Source of the DNA: Fertoeibacter niger
GTDB lineage: Bacteria > Pseudomonadota > Alphaproteobacteria > Rhodobacterales > Rhodobacteraceae
NCBI RefSeq assembly: GCF_009380135.2
Contig: NZ_WHUT02000009.1
Span: 112,373-176,372 of the forward strand
Direction: 5' to 3'
DNA: 64,000 nucleotides
The position numbers and the translations under genes are program-made. The notes below the pieces were generated by a model. That model saw only the letters and a list, made by a program, of their open reading frames with translations. It was not told the DNA's origin and made no database searches. Positions 14,261 through 23,293 of this stretch are shown in pieces; position 1 is the stretch's first letter; each line of letters starts with the position of its first letter.

Positions 14261-14285
14261 AACGCCCCGGCCCCCGCGCGGTTCC
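14261..14285 (-). promoter_or_regulatory. EcfG-type promoter of PRC-barrel gene
   Basis: Minus strand GGAAC (14285-14281), 16 nt, CGTT (14264-14261), 54 nt before the GTG start. Confidence 0.78.
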
Positions 14286-14438
14286 ACCTTGGGTTGGATG
14301 ACGGAGGGTCAATCGGCGGCAACCCGGCCCCTACCCAGCCACGCCGCCGGGTGCTAGCCTGCCCGCCAGAGCCACACACTTTCGTCAAAAGCCACCCGCA
14401 GCGTAACAATCCGCCCCGCCGAAACGTAAGGACTGCAA

Positions 14439-15050
14439 GTGACAGAACCGGAACAGGGAGCAGGCGTGCAGGGCGCAGGCCAAAGCACGGGAAACAGCAG
14501 CGGGCCACATGGCACCGAACAGCAATGGGCCACGTTGATGCGGGCGGCCAACCAGGGCGATGCCGTGGCCTATGCCGCATTGCTGCGGGCCCTGGCCCCC
14601 GTGCTGCGGAGCGTGATCCGGGCAAGGGGGGCCGATCTGGGGCCGGAAACCTGCGAGGACATCCTGCAGGATGTGCTGCTGGCCATCCATCTGAAGCGCC
14701 ACACCTGGCGCGAGGATGAACCGCTGCGCCCCTGGCTGAATGCGCTGGCCCGCTACAAGGTGGTGGATGCCTTCCGCGCGCGGGGGCGGCGGATGACGAT
14801 TCCGCTGGAGCAGTTCAACGATGTGCTGGTGGCGGAAGACGCCGTGGACCCGGCGCAGCGCCGCGACGTGCTGACGATGATCGCTGCATTGGATGCCCGG
14901 TCGGCCGACATCGTGCGCGCCATCGGGCTGGAGGGTGCCACGATCCGCGAAACCGGCACGCGGCTGGAGATGACCGAAGGGGCCGTGCGCGTGGCCCTGC
15001 ACCGTGCGCTGAAACGGCTGGCCCGGTTGCGCGAAAGGATGATGGAATGA
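14439..15050 (+). CDS. ECF sigma factor, SigF/ECF16-like
   Basis: 203 aa from a GTG at 14439 with TAAGGA 7 nt upstream. Region 2 contains ETCEDILQDVLLAIHLKRHTW and LRPWLNALARYKVVDAFRAR; region 4 has LDARSADIVRAIGLEGATIRETGTRLEMTEGAVRVALHRALKRL as linker plus HTH. The first 30 residues are Gly/Gln-rich and disordered, so a later start is possible. Coupled by ATGA to an NrsF-like membrane anti-sigma gene, as in the Caulobacter SigF-NrsF pair that responds to oxidative or heavy-metal stress. It is not an EcfG paralogue by context (no NepR). Confidence 0.85.
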   Translation: MTEPEQGAGVQGAGQSTGNSSGPHGTEQQWATLMRAANQGDAVAYAALLRALAPVLRSVIRARGADLGPETCEDILQDVLLAIHLKRHTWREDEPLRPWLNALARYKVVDAFRARGRRMTIPLEQFNDVLVAEDAVDPAQRRDVLTMIAALDARSADIVRAIGLEGATIRETGTRLEMTEGAVRVALHRALKRLARLRERMME

Positions 15051-15688
15051 CGACCGAAGCCCTGATTGCCACCCTTGCCGCAGATGCCCCCACGGGGCCG
15101 GGGCTGCGCCTGCGGCTATGGCGCTGGCTGCTGCCCGGCCTGCCTGTGGCGGGGCTGGCGATGATTGGCGCACTGGCCCTGTCGCTGGGCTTGCGCGACG
15201 GGCTGTGGGCGGTGCTGGCCTCGCCCGTGCTGGGCAAGGCGCTGCTGCCTCTGGCGATAGCGGCTGCGGCGCTGCTGGCCGCGCTGCGCCTGTCCCGCCC
15301 TCTGGCCCCCGCGCCGGGGTCGACATTGCCTGCCCTGCTGGCACTGCTGGTGGTGGCGCTGCTGGCGGTGACGCTGGCGCAGACACCGCCCTCCGGCTGG
15401 CTGGCGGCAGCCACCGGCCCCAGCATCCCTGTCTGTCTGTTGACCATACCGTTGCTGGCGCTGCTGCCCATGGCCGTTCTGCTGGCCGCGTTGCGGCAGG
15501 GTGCCAGTCTTGACCCCGCGCGCACGGGGCGCATGGCCGGGCTGGCGGCGGGCGGGCTGGCGGCGGCCGTCTATGCGCTGCACTGCCCCGAGGATAGTCC
15601 GTTGTTCTTTGTTATCTGGTATGGCCTTGGCGTGGTGATCGCGGGCGAGATCGGCCGCCGCGCCGGTGCCCGTGCGTTGCGCTGGTAA
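15047..15688 (+). CDS. nrsF: NrsF-like membrane anti-sigma factor (DUF1109)
   Basis: 213 aa, six predicted membrane helices (about 25-45, 65-85, 90-110, 125-145, 150-175, 185-205) after a short cytosolic N-terminus: the DUF1109/NrsF topology. Two conserved cysteines stand at the membrane (PVCLLTIP and LHCPEDSP), matching the cysteines NrsF uses for redox/metal signalling. It should sequester the sigma factor encoded immediately upstream (4-nt overlap) until the cysteines are modified. Convergent with the LysR gene, 3 nt apart. Confidence 0.82.
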   Translation: MTTEALIATLAADAPTGPGLRLRLWRWLLPGLPVAGLAMIGALALSLGLRDGLWAVLASPVLGKALLPLAIAAAALLAALRLSRPLAPAPGSTLPALLALLVVALLAVTLAQTPPSGWLAAATGPSIPVCLLTIPLLALLPMAVLLAALRQGASLDPARTGRMAGLAAGGLAAAVYALHCPEDSPLFFVIWYGLGVVIAGEIGRRAGARALRW

Positions 15689-15691
15689 CGT

Positions 15692-16585
15692 CTACAACCC
15701 CGCGCATTCTGCCGCCAGCCAGTCACGGAACGCCGCCAGGGGCGCGGGGTCTCCACGACCCTCGGGCCAGACCAGATGGTAGCTGCCGCCACCCGGCACC
15801 GCATCGCCGAAGGCCCGCACCAGGATGCCGTCAGCCAGCGCCGGACCGGCCAGAAAGGCGGGCAGCAGGGCTACGCCTATGCCGTGGATCGCCGCCTGCA
15901 TCATCGTTGCGAACTGGTCAAAGACCATGCCGCGCGGGGCGCTGCCCGCTGCCCCGTGGTGGTCCAGCCAGACCTGCCAGGCCTGCGGCCGGGTTTCGAG
16001 TTGCAGCAACGGCAGGCCCGGCAGATCGCCCGCCCGCGCCACCGCATGCCGGGCCAGAAACTCCGGCGAGCATACGGCGATGACCCGTTCATGAAACAGC
16101 GTCAGATGTTCGGCACGGGGCCAGGTGGGGCCACCGAAATGGATCGCCGCATCAAAACCCTCGGCCTCGAAATCGAAAGGGCGCAGCCGGGTGGCCAGAT
16201 TAATGGTGATACCGGGGTTCTGCTTCAGAAACCCGGGCAGGCGCGGGGCCAGCCAATGCGTGCCGAAAGTGGGCAGGATCGCCAGCGCCAGCGTGCCACC
16301 ACCCGGGCTGGCGGTCAGGCGCAGCGTGGCGCGCCCGATGGCATCCAGCCCGCGGCGGATATCCTCGGCATAGGCCAGCGCGGCATCTGTCGGATGCAGC
16401 CGCTTGCGCTGGCGCAGAAACAGCGGCGTGCCAAGCTGCGCCTCCAGGCTTTGCACCAGGCGGCTGACGGTGCCTTGGGTCAGGTTCAGCTCGCGCGCGG
16501 CGGCGACGGTGCTGCCGGTGCGGATGACCGCCTCGAAGGCCTGCAACAGGCTCAGCGATGGCAGATAGCGGCGGGCAAAGGCCAT
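15692..16585 (-). CDS. LysR-family regulator, GcvA-like, next to gcdH
   Basis: 297 aa from ATG 16585 (AGGAA upstream). N-terminal winged HTH (LPSLSLLQAFEAVIRTGSTVAAARELNLTQGTVSRLVQSLE), then a two-lobed effector-binding domain; the FLRQRKRLHPTDAALAY stretch is typical of the GcvA/AmpR-like subgroup. Divergent from the glutaryl-CoA dehydrogenase gene with a 107-nt gap that carries two ATATATGC copies (16584-16591 and 16646-16653), so it is the likely regulator of that gene; effector probably glutarate or a lysine catabolite (inference). Confidence 0.88.
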   Translation of the reverse strand: MAFARRYLPSLSLLQAFEAVIRTGSTVAAARELNLTQGTVSRLVQSLEAQLGTPLFLRQRKRLHPTDAALAYAEDIRRGLDAIGRATLRLTASPGGGTLALAILPTFGTHWLAPRLPGFLKQNPGITINLATRLRPFDFEAEGFDAAIHFGGPTWPRAEHLTLFHERVIAVCSPEFLARHAVARAGDLPGLPLLQLETRPQAWQVWLDHHGAAGSAPRGMVFDQFATMMQAAIHGIGVALLPAFLAGPALADGILVRAFGDAVPGGGSYHLVWPEGRGDPAPLAAFRDWLAAECAGL

Positions 16586-16692
16586 ATATGCGTTTCCTGC
16601 ATGATCTGGTGCAAAAATAGGGTTATTCTGCCGCTGACGAAAGCGATATATGCAGCCATCGCCCGATGCGCGCCCGCAGAACCGAGGAAGCC

Positions 16693-17910
16693 ATGAAAGA
16701 CCAAGCCCTTTCGCCCAAAGACGCCCCCGACCTTGGCCGTTTCGACTGGACTGACCCGTTCCGGCTGGAAGATCAGCTGTCGGAAGAGGAACGCATGCTG
16801 CGCGACGGCGCGCGGGCCTATGCGCAGGAAAAGCTGCAACCCCGGGTGACGCAGGCCTACCGCGAGGAATCGACCGATCCCGGCATCTTTGCCGAAATGG
16901 GCAGCATGGGTCTTTTGGGCGTGACGGTGCCCGAGGCCTATGGCGGGCTGGGCGCATCCTACGTCGCTTACGGCCTGATCGCGCGTGAGGTGGAGCGGGT
17001 GGACAGCGGCTATCGTTCGATGATGTCGGTGCAATCCAGCCTGGTGATGTATCCGATCTATGCCTATGGGTCCGAAGCGCAGCGCCGCAAATACCTGCCG
17101 GGGCTGGCGGCGGGCACGCTGATCGGCTGTTTCGGCCTGACAGAGCCCGACGCGGGGTCCGACCCTGCGGGGATGAAGACAGTGGCCCGGAAAACCGCCG
17201 ATGGCTATGTGCTGAACGGCGCAAAGATGTGGATATCCAATTCGCCCATCGCCGATGTCTTCGTGGTCTGGGCGAAATCCGAGGCGCATGGCGGCAAGAT
17301 CCGCGGTTTCGTGCTGGAAAAGGGTATGGCGGGCCTGACGACGCCCAAGATCGCGGGCAAGCTGAGCCTGCGCGCCTCGATCACCGGCGAGATCGTGATG
17401 AGCGATGTGGCCGTGGGCGAGGATGCGCTGCTGCCGGGGGTGGAGGGGCTGAAAGGCCCGTTCGGCTGCCTGAACCGGGCGCGCTATGGCATTTCCTGGG
17501 GGGTGCTGGGGGCGGCCGAATTCTGCATGCAGGCCGCGCGCCAGTATGGCCTTGATCGCAAGCAGTTCGGCAAACCCCTGGCGCAGACCCAGCTATACCA
17601 GTTGAAACTGGCCAACATGATGACCGACATCAGCCTTGGCCTGCAAGCCAGCCTGCGGGTGGGCCGGTTGCTGGATGAGGCGAATGCCGCGCCTGAGATG
17701 ATTTCCATCATCAAGCGCAACAACTGCGGCAAGGCGCTGGAGGCCGCGCGCCACGCCCGCGACATGCATGGCGGCAACGGCATTCAGGAGGATTACCAGA
17801 TCATGCGCCACATGGTGAACCTGGAGACGGTGAACACCTATGAGGGCACGCATGATGTGCATGCGCTGATCCTGGGGCGTGCCATCACCGGGTTGCAGGC
17901 GTTTTTCTGA
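16693..17910 (+). CDS. gcdH: Glutaryl-CoA dehydrogenase
   Basis: 405 aa FAD enzyme of the acyl-CoA dehydrogenase family, which oxidises and decarboxylates glutaryl-CoA to crotonyl-CoA in lysine/tryptophan breakdown. Family markers: [47 protein letters not shown], and the catalytic base Glu384 in [18 protein letters not shown], all specific to GCDH rather than straight-chain enzymes. ATG 16693 follows AGGAAG. Divergent LysR regulator upstream; a few hundred nt downstream lie a 2-oxoacid dehydrogenase and an aminoadipate-semialdehyde dehydrogenase that fit the same pathway. Confidence 0.93.
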   Translation: MKDQALSPKDAPDLGRFDWTDPFRLEDQLSEEERMLRDGARAYAQEKLQPRVTQAYREESTDPGIFAEMGSMGLLGVTVPEAYGGLGASYVAYGLIAREVERVDSGYRSMMSVQSSLVMYPIYAYGSEAQRRKYLPGLAAGTLIGCFGLTEPDAGSDPAGMKTVARKTADGYVLNGAKMWISNSPIADVFVVWAKSEAHGGKIRGFVLEKGMAGLTTPKIAGKLSLRASITGEIVMSDVAVGEDALLPGVEGLKGPFGCLNRARYGISWGVLGAAEFCMQAARQYGLDRKQFGKPLAQTQLYQLKLANMMTDISLGLQASLRVGRLLDEANAAPEMISIIKRNNCGKALEAARHARDMHGGNGIQEDYQIMRHMVNLETVNTYEGTHDVHALILGRAITGLQAFF

Positions 17911-18147
17911 CACAGAAACCCACTGGCTTTCATCTTGGCCGAAATATCCTCGCCGAAGGCCAGCGACGCCAGCCGGGGGTGCCGCCCTCGGGGGCATCGA
18001 GCCCCGCTCGGCCGGCATTGCCATGGAACAACCGGCAAAGCGGGCGCTGGTGGCCGCTGTGGAGGCCTCCGGCGGGGATACTTGACGACAGAAAATGCGG
18101 GGGGTGGCTGCCCGTGCCCCCCCTGACTGCTGCCCTTGGGAGGGTCG
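17911..18147. other. Intergenic region with GC-rich stems, no gene
   Basis: 237 nt between gcdH and the E1 gene. Short GC-rich inverted segments (around 17970-18010) but no terminator with a T-run and no credible ORF. The TTTCATCTTGGCCGAAATATCC stretch resembles the AAAATATC element at 38730. GGGAGGG just before 18148 is the E1 ribosome site. Confidence 0.5.
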
Positions 18148-20328
18148 ATGCCCCGTTCACTGATCGTTCATGAGAGTTTTCTTGCCCGGGTGGCTGCGCG
18201 TGACTTTCCTAGGGGTGCCGCGCCCGCGCCCGGGTTGAGCCCTGCCGAGGCGGTGGCGCTGCTTCGCGCGCAATGCCTGAGCCGCGCACTGGACCGGACC
18301 AGCCGGGCGATGCAGAAAGCAGGGCAAGGGTTTTACACCATCGGCTCGTCAGGGCATGAGGGGATGGCGGCGGTGGCGCATGCCTTGCGGCCCAGCGACA
18401 TGGCGTTTCTGCACTACCGCGATGCGGCGTTCCAGATTGCACGGGCCGCGCAGGTGCCCGGGCAGTCGATTGCCTGGGATATGCTCTTGTCCTTTGCCGC
18501 GTCATCCGAAGACCCGATTTCGGGCGGGCGGCACAAGGTGCTGGGGTCACGCGCGCTGATGATCCCGCCGCAGACCTCGACCATCGCATCGCACCTGCCA
18601 AAGGCGGTGGGGGCGGCCTATTCCATCGGGCTGGCAAAGCGCCGCCCGCCGGAACATCGCGCCTTGCCCGAGGATGCGATCATCGCCTGTTCCTTTGGCG
18701 ATGCCTCGGCCAACCATTCCACCGCGCAGGGGGCGTTCAACACCGCCGCATGGACGGCCTATCAATCCATCCCCCTGCCCCTGCTGTTCATCTGCGAGGA
18801 CAATGGCATCGGCATCTCCACCAAGACGCCGAAGGGCTGGATTGCCGCCAGTTTCGCACAGCGCCCCGGGTTGCGGTATTTCAGCGCCGACGGGCTGGAT
18901 CTTTATGCCGCATATGCCGTGGCCAAGGAGGCCGCCGACTGGGTGCGCCACCGCAGGAAGCCCGCCTTCCTGCATCTGCGCACCATCCGGCTTTACGGCC
19001 ATGCCGGGGCCGACCTGCCCACCACCTATCTGCCGCGCGAGGAGGTGGAGGCCGAAGAGGCGCAAGACCCGCTGCTGCATTCGGTGCGCCTGCTGGATGC
19101 GGCGGGGGCACTGACCCCCGATGCGGCGCTGGCGATCTATACCGAAACGCTGGAGCGGGTGGAGCGGATCTCGGCCGAAGCTGTCACGCGGCCCCGCCTG
19201 CAAACAGCCAGGGATGTGATGGCGGCGATCATTCCGCCAAAGCGCCCCTGTGCGCCGACCAACGGCCCGACGCCCGAGGCGCGGGCCGACGTGTTCGGCA
19301 GCGACATGAAGCAGATGGACGACCCGCAGCCGATGAGCCGGATCATCAACTGGGCGATCACCGATCTGATGCTGGAGCATGGCGAGATTGTCATGATGGG
19401 CGAGGATGTGGGCCGCAAGGGTGGTGTCTATGGCGTGACGCAGAAGGTGCAGTCGCGGTTCGGGCCTGACCGGGTGATTGATACATTGCTGGACGAGCAG
19501 AGCATTCTGGGGCTGGCCATCGGCATGGCGCATAACGGATTCATTCCCATGCCCGAGATCCAGTTTCTGGCCTATCTGCACAATGCCGAGGACCAGTTGC
19601 GCGGCGAGGCGGCGACGCTGCCGTTTTTCTCGAACGGGCAGTTCTCGAACCCGATGGTGCTGCGGATTGCCGGGCTGGGCTATCAGAAGGGCTTTGGCGG
19701 GCATTTCCACAATGACAATTCGGTGGCGGTGCTGCGCGACATTCCGGGGGTGATCCTGGCCTGCCCGTCGACCGGGGCCGAGGCCGCGATGATGCTGCGC
19801 GAATGCGTGCGGCTGGCACGCGAGGAGCAGCGCGTGGTGGTGTTTCTGGAACCCATCGCGCTTTATCCGATGCGCGATCTGCTGGCGGAGAAGGATGGCG
19901 GCTGGATGACACGCTATCCGGCGCCCGACCGGCGGATCGGGTTGGGCGAGGTGGGCGTGCAAGGCGCGGGGCATGATCTGGCGATTGTCACCTATGGCAA
20001 CGGGCATTACCTGTCGCGGCAGGCCGAGGGCGATCTGCGCGCGGCGGGGATCGACCTGCGCATCATCGACCTGCGGTGGCTGTCGCCCTTGCCCGAGGCG
20101 GCTATGCTGGCGGCGGTAGAGGGCTGTGCCGCGGTGCTGGTGGTGGATGAATGTCGCCGCTCTGGCGGGCCGGCCGAAGGCATCATGGCCTTGCTGCACG
20201 AGGCGGGGCACCGGGCGGTGCGCGTCACGTCAGAGGACAGTTTCATTGCCACCGGCCCGGCATATGCCGCCAGCATGCCCTCACGCGACAGCATCATCGC
20301 GGCGGCAAGGGCGCTGGTGCAGGCATGA
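18148..20328 (+). CDS. Fused E1 alpha/beta 2-oxoacid dehydrogenase
   Basis: 726 aa thiamine-diphosphate enzyme. Residues about 1-350 are an E1-alpha domain with the ThDP-binding stretch GDASANHSTAQGAFNTA...CEDNGIGIS (about 184-225). Residues about 385-725 are an E1-beta domain with EIVMMGEDVGRKGGVYGVT, a transketolase C-terminal part and LSPLPEAAMLAAVEG. Most E1 enzymes of this type are two separate chains, so this is a natural fusion. ATG 18148 (GGGAGGG upstream) is better than the TTG 12 nt earlier. Neighbours suggest 2-oxoadipate as substrate, but branched-chain 2-oxoacids are equally compatible with the domains. No E2 or E3 gene is present here, so it must borrow them. Confidence 0.85.
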   Translation: MPRSLIVHESFLARVAARDFPRGAAPAPGLSPAEAVALLRAQCLSRALDRTSRAMQKAGQGFYTIGSSGHEGMAAVAHALRPSDMAFLHYRDAAFQIARAAQVPGQSIAWDMLLSFAASSEDPISGGRHKVLGSRALMIPPQTSTIASHLPKAVGAAYSIGLAKRRPPEHRALPEDAIIACSFGDASANHSTAQGAFNTAAWTAYQSIPLPLLFICEDNGIGISTKTPKGWIAASFAQRPGLRYFSADGLDLYAAYAVAKEAADWVRHRRKPAFLHLRTIRLYGHAGADLPTTYLPREEVEAEEAQDPLLHSVRLLDAAGALTPDAALAIYTETLERVERISAEAVTRPRLQTARDVMAAIIPPKRPCAPTNGPTPEARADVFGSDMKQMDDPQPMSRIINWAITDLMLEHGEIVMMGEDVGRKGGVYGVTQKVQSRFGPDRVIDTLLDEQSILGLAIGMAHNGFIPMPEIQFLAYLHNAEDQLRGEAATLPFFSNGQFSNPMVLRIAGLGYQKGFGGHFHNDNSVAVLRDIPGVILACPSTGAEAAMMLRECVRLAREEQRVVVFLEPIALYPMRDLLAEKDGGWMTRYPAPDRRIGLGEVGVQGAGHDLAIVTYGNGHYLSRQAEGDLRAAGIDLRIIDLRWLSPLPEAAMLAAVEGCAAVLVVDECRRSGGPAEGIMALLHEAGHRAVRVTSEDSFIATGPAYAASMPSRDSIIAAARALVQA

Positions 20329-21347
20329 GGCGTGCAGTGGTCATCTGCCCGGGGCGGGGCACCTATACGAAAACCGAACTGGGGTCATTGGCCCGGCTGC
20401 ACCCCGACAAGGCCGCGCTGTTTGCGGGCTTTGACCGGCAGCGTGCGGCATTGGGGCAAGAGACTTTGGCGGCGCTGGACATGGCCGCCAGCTATTCCGT
20501 GGCGCGGCACACGCGCGGCGACAATGCCAGCGCGCTGATCTATGCGGCGACATTGGCGGATTTCCAAAGCCTGCGCGATGTGCAGGTTGTGGCCGTCACC
20601 GGCAATTCGATGGGCTGGTATTCGGCGCTGGCCTGTGGCGGGGCGCTGACGGCGGATGACGGGTTCCGGGTGGTCAACACCATGGGCACGCTGATGCAAC
20701 AGGCGCTGATCGGCGGGCAGGTGGTGCAGCCGTTCATGGGCGATGACTGGGCCCCAACTGTGTCCCGCCGTGATGCGCTGCTGGCGCTGGTGGCTGACAT
20801 CGGGAAAAGGCCCGGCCGGGTGCTGGGCCTGTCGATCAACCTGGGCGGCATGCTGGTGCTGGCGGGCAATGCCGAAGGGCTGGCGGATTTCGAGGCTGCC
20901 GTGCCACCCGAGGGCCGCTTTCCGATGCGGCTGGCCAACCATGCCGCGTTTCACACCGCGCTTCAGGCCCCGGTTGCGGAAAAGGGGCGCGCGGCCCTGC
21001 CGCCTGCCCTGTTCCGCCAGCCCGACCTGCCGCTGATCGACGGGCGTGGTGCGATCTGGTGGCCGCATGCCAGCGACACCCACGCGCTGAGGGATTACAC
21101 CTTGGGCCATCAGGTGACGGAACCCTATGATTTCACCCGTGCCATCATCGTGGCCGCGCGCGATTTCGCGCCCGATCTGTTCATCGTCACCGGCCCCGGC
21201 ACCACGCTGGGGGGCGCGGTGGCGCAATCCTTGATCCTGGGCCAATGGCGTGGGATGCAGGGCAAGGCCGATTTCCAGACCGTGCAGGCCGCGCAGCCGA
21301 TCCTTGTCGCCATGGGGCGCGACGATCAGCGCGGGCTTGTGACCTGA
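20325..21347 (+). CDS. FabD-like acyl (malonyl) transferase domain protein
   Basis: 340 aa, ATGA-coupled to the E1 gene. Fold of malonyl-CoA:ACP transacylase: N-terminal VVICPGRGTYT, nucleophile elbow GNSMGWYSAL (Ser of GxSxG-like GNSMG), and an active-site His in ANHAAFHTALQAPV. The normal GQGSQ oxyanion motif is changed to PGRGTY and the Arg motif is not obvious, so substrate choice probably differs from FabD. A malonyltransferase inside a 2-oxoacid dehydrogenase/aldehyde dehydrogenase operon is unexpected; its role here is unknown. Confidence 0.7.
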   Translation: MRRAVVICPGRGTYTKTELGSLARLHPDKAALFAGFDRQRAALGQETLAALDMAASYSVARHTRGDNASALIYAATLADFQSLRDVQVVAVTGNSMGWYSALACGGALTADDGFRVVNTMGTLMQQALIGGQVVQPFMGDDWAPTVSRRDALLALVADIGKRPGRVLGLSINLGGMLVLAGNAEGLADFEAAVPPEGRFPMRLANHAAFHTALQAPVAEKGRAALPPALFRQPDLPLIDGRGAIWWPHASDTHALRDYTLGHQVTEPYDFTRAIIVAARDFAPDLFIVTGPGTTLGGAVAQSLILGQWRGMQGKADFQTVQAAQPILVAMGRDDQRGLVT

Positions 21348-21365
21348 CACCTTGAAAGGACCAAC

Positions 21366-22853
21366 ATGACCGACCTGTTCGCAGCCCTTGACCTGACCGC
21401 ACCCGAGATCACCGGCGGCACGCTGCCCGTGCGTTCGCCCATTGACGGCGCGGTGATTGCCCATGTGCATGAAACCCCGCTGGGTGACATGCCCGCCGTG
21501 ATTGCCCGGTCGCAGGTTGCCTTCAGGGCGTGGCGCGAGGTGCCTGCCCCGCGCCGCGGCGAGCTGGTGCGCCTGCTGGGCGAGGAGCTGCGCAAGGCCA
21601 AGGCTGAACTGGGGGCGCTGGTCACGCTGGAGGCGGGCAAGATCACCTCGGAAGGCCTTGGCGAAGTGCAGGAGATGATCGACATCTGCGATTTCGCGGT
21701 GGGCCAGTCGCGGCAATTGTATGGCCTGACGATTGCATCCGAACGCCCCGGCCACCGGATGATGGAAAGCTGGCATCCGGTGGGGCCGGTGGCGGTGATC
21801 TCGGCCTTCAACTTTCCGGTGGCGGTCTGGTCGTGGAACGCGGCGCTGGCGCTGGTTTGCGGCGATCCGGTGATCTGGAAACCGTCCGAGAAAACGCCCC
21901 TGACGGCGATGGCCTCGATGAAGATCATGCAGCGCGCGCTGGCCCGGTTTGGCGATGCGCCCGAAGGGCTGGTGCAACTGGTGATCGGCGGTGCTGCGGT
22001 GGGTGATGCGCTGGTGACATCAAGGGATATTCCGGTGGTGTCGGCCACGGGATCGACCCGCATGGGGCGGATCGTGGGGCCGAAAGTGGCGGAACGTTTC
22101 GGGCGGTCGATCCTCGAACTGGGCGGCAACAACGCGATGATCGTGGCGCCTTCGGCCGATCTGGACATGGCGGTGCGGGCCATCGTGTTTTCTGCGGTGG
22201 GCACGGCGGGGCAACGCTGCACATCCTTGCGCCGGCTGATCGTGCATCATTCGATCCGGGCTGGGCTGGTGGAAAAGCTGGCCCGCGCCTATGCCAGCCT
22301 GCCCATCGGTGATCCGCGCGCGGTGGGCACGCTGGTGGGGCCGCTGTTGGACATGGCCGCTCGCGATGCGATGCTGGCGGCGCTGGATCAGGCGCACGCC
22401 GAGGGTGGAACGGTGCATGGCGGCGTGGCGGTGGATGCTGTGGCGGGCGGGGCCTATGTGACTCCGGCGATTGCCGACATGCCGGGGCAAACGGCGATCG
22501 TGTGCGAGGAAACCTTTGCGCCGATCCTGTATGTCATGGGCTATGACACGCTGGATCAGGCGATTGCGATGCAAAACGATGTGCCGCAGGGGCTGTCATC
22601 CTGCATCTTCACGCTGAACATGCGTGAGGCGGGGGCGTTTCTGAATGCCGCCGGGTCGGATTGCGGCATTGCCAATGTGAACATCGGGCCTTCGGGGGCC
22701 GAAATCGGTGGGGCTTTTGGCGGCGAAAAGGAAACCGGCGGCGGGCGCGAAAGCGGGTCGGATGCCTGGAAAGGCTATATGCGGCGGCAGACCAATACGG
22801 TGAACTATTCCGACGCGCTGCCGCTGGCGCAGGGGGTCAGGTTCGACTTCTGA
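21366..22853 (+). CDS. ALDH7-type L-aminoadipate-semialdehyde dehydrogenase
   Basis: 495 aa NAD(P)-dependent aldehyde dehydrogenase. Catalytic Cys285 in TAGQRCTSLRR, the LELGGNNAM glutamate motif, and above all the ALDH7 C-terminal signature NIGPSGAEIGGAFGGEKETG with MRRQTNTVNYS, which separates antiquitin/AmaB-like aminoadipate-semialdehyde dehydrogenases from other ALDHs. It would oxidise 2-aminoadipate 6-semialdehyde in lysine degradation. GAAAGGA precedes ATG 21366; third gene of the operon with the E1 fusion and FabD-like gene. Confidence 0.88.
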   Translation: MTDLFAALDLTAPEITGGTLPVRSPIDGAVIAHVHETPLGDMPAVIARSQVAFRAWREVPAPRRGELVRLLGEELRKAKAELGALVTLEAGKITSEGLGEVQEMIDICDFAVGQSRQLYGLTIASERPGHRMMESWHPVGPVAVISAFNFPVAVWSWNAALALVCGDPVIWKPSEKTPLTAMASMKIMQRALARFGDAPEGLVQLVIGGAAVGDALVTSRDIPVVSATGSTRMGRIVGPKVAERFGRSILELGGNNAMIVAPSADLDMAVRAIVFSAVGTAGQRCTSLRRLIVHHSIRAGLVEKLARAYASLPIGDPRAVGTLVGPLLDMAARDAMLAALDQAHAEGGTVHGGVAVDAVAGGAYVTPAIADMPGQTAIVCEETFAPILYVMGYDTLDQAIAMQNDVPQGLSSCIFTLNMREAGAFLNAAGSDCGIANVNIGPSGAEIGGAFGGEKETGGGRESGSDAWKGYMRRQTNTVNYSDALPLAQGVRFDF

Positions 22854-22863
22854 CGCAGGCTTG

Positions 22864-22891
22864 GGGTGGGGCCGCAGCATCGGCCCCACCC
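22864..22891. terminator. Bidirectional hairpin between ALDH7 and DUF2218 genes
   Basis: Perfect 11-bp stem GGGTGGGGCCG/CGGCCCCACCC with a 6-nt loop, between convergent stops at 22853 and 22899. Confidence 0.7.
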
Positions 22892-22898
22892 GCCACGC

Positions 22899-23186
22899 TC
22901 AGGCGGTTTCGCGCTGCCAGTCAAACACCAGTTCCTCGCGGAAGGCGAAGCGTTCCAGATGCGACTGGATCACGCCTTCCATGCGTTCCAGATCATCCGC
23001 CCCGGCCTCGACAGTGATGGTCAGCGTGGTGGCATCCGCCGTCATGCGGCATGTGCCGAAGGGAAAGCTGATGCTGCCCGCCTCGGGGGTGAAATCGACC
23101 GGAATCTTGTGGCCGAAATGCTTGCAAAGCTGTTGCAGATAGCTTTGCGCCTTGGGGGTTGCGATGTCGGTGCGCGACAGGGGCAT
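22899..23186 (-). CDS. DUF2218 protein
   Basis: 95 aa from ATG 23186 (GGAG 6 nt upstream). The conserved core YLQQLCKHFGHKIPVDF, ISFPFGTCRM and HLERFAFREELVFDW is diagnostic for DUF2218. Two cysteines in the core are typical. DUF2218 proteins often lie next to siderophore or iron-transport genes, but none is adjacent here. Cytosolic; function unknown. Confidence 0.85.
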   Translation of the reverse strand: MPLSRTDIATPKAQSYLQQLCKHFGHKIPVDFTPEAGSISFPFGTCRMTADATTLTITVEAGADDLERMEGVIQSHLERFAFREELVFDWQRETA

Positions 23187-23293
23187 GGGATACTCCGGCA
23201 TTTGCGGGGGATGGCTGGCGGGTTGGCGCACTGGCTGGCAGCATCTTGCGGCTTTTGCCGCCGGGGTGCCAGAGCGAAAACGCGGGCGACGCC

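Noticed and set aside
14403..14428. GTAACA-N16-CGTA upstream of the SigF-like gene, similar to the GTAACC-N16-CGAA SigF promoter
   Set aside because: The -10 would overlap the ribosome site (TAAGGA 14426-14431), leaving a leader of only a few nt before GTG 14439; match is also imperfect.
16584..16653. Two ATATATGC direct repeats between lysR and gcdH as LysR operator
   Set aside because: 62 bp apart in direct orientation and one overlaps the lysR start codon; no clear T-N11-A palindrome, so not listed as a site.
22899..23186. DUF2218 as part of an iron-uptake locus
   Set aside because: No siderophore, TonB or heme gene within reach.
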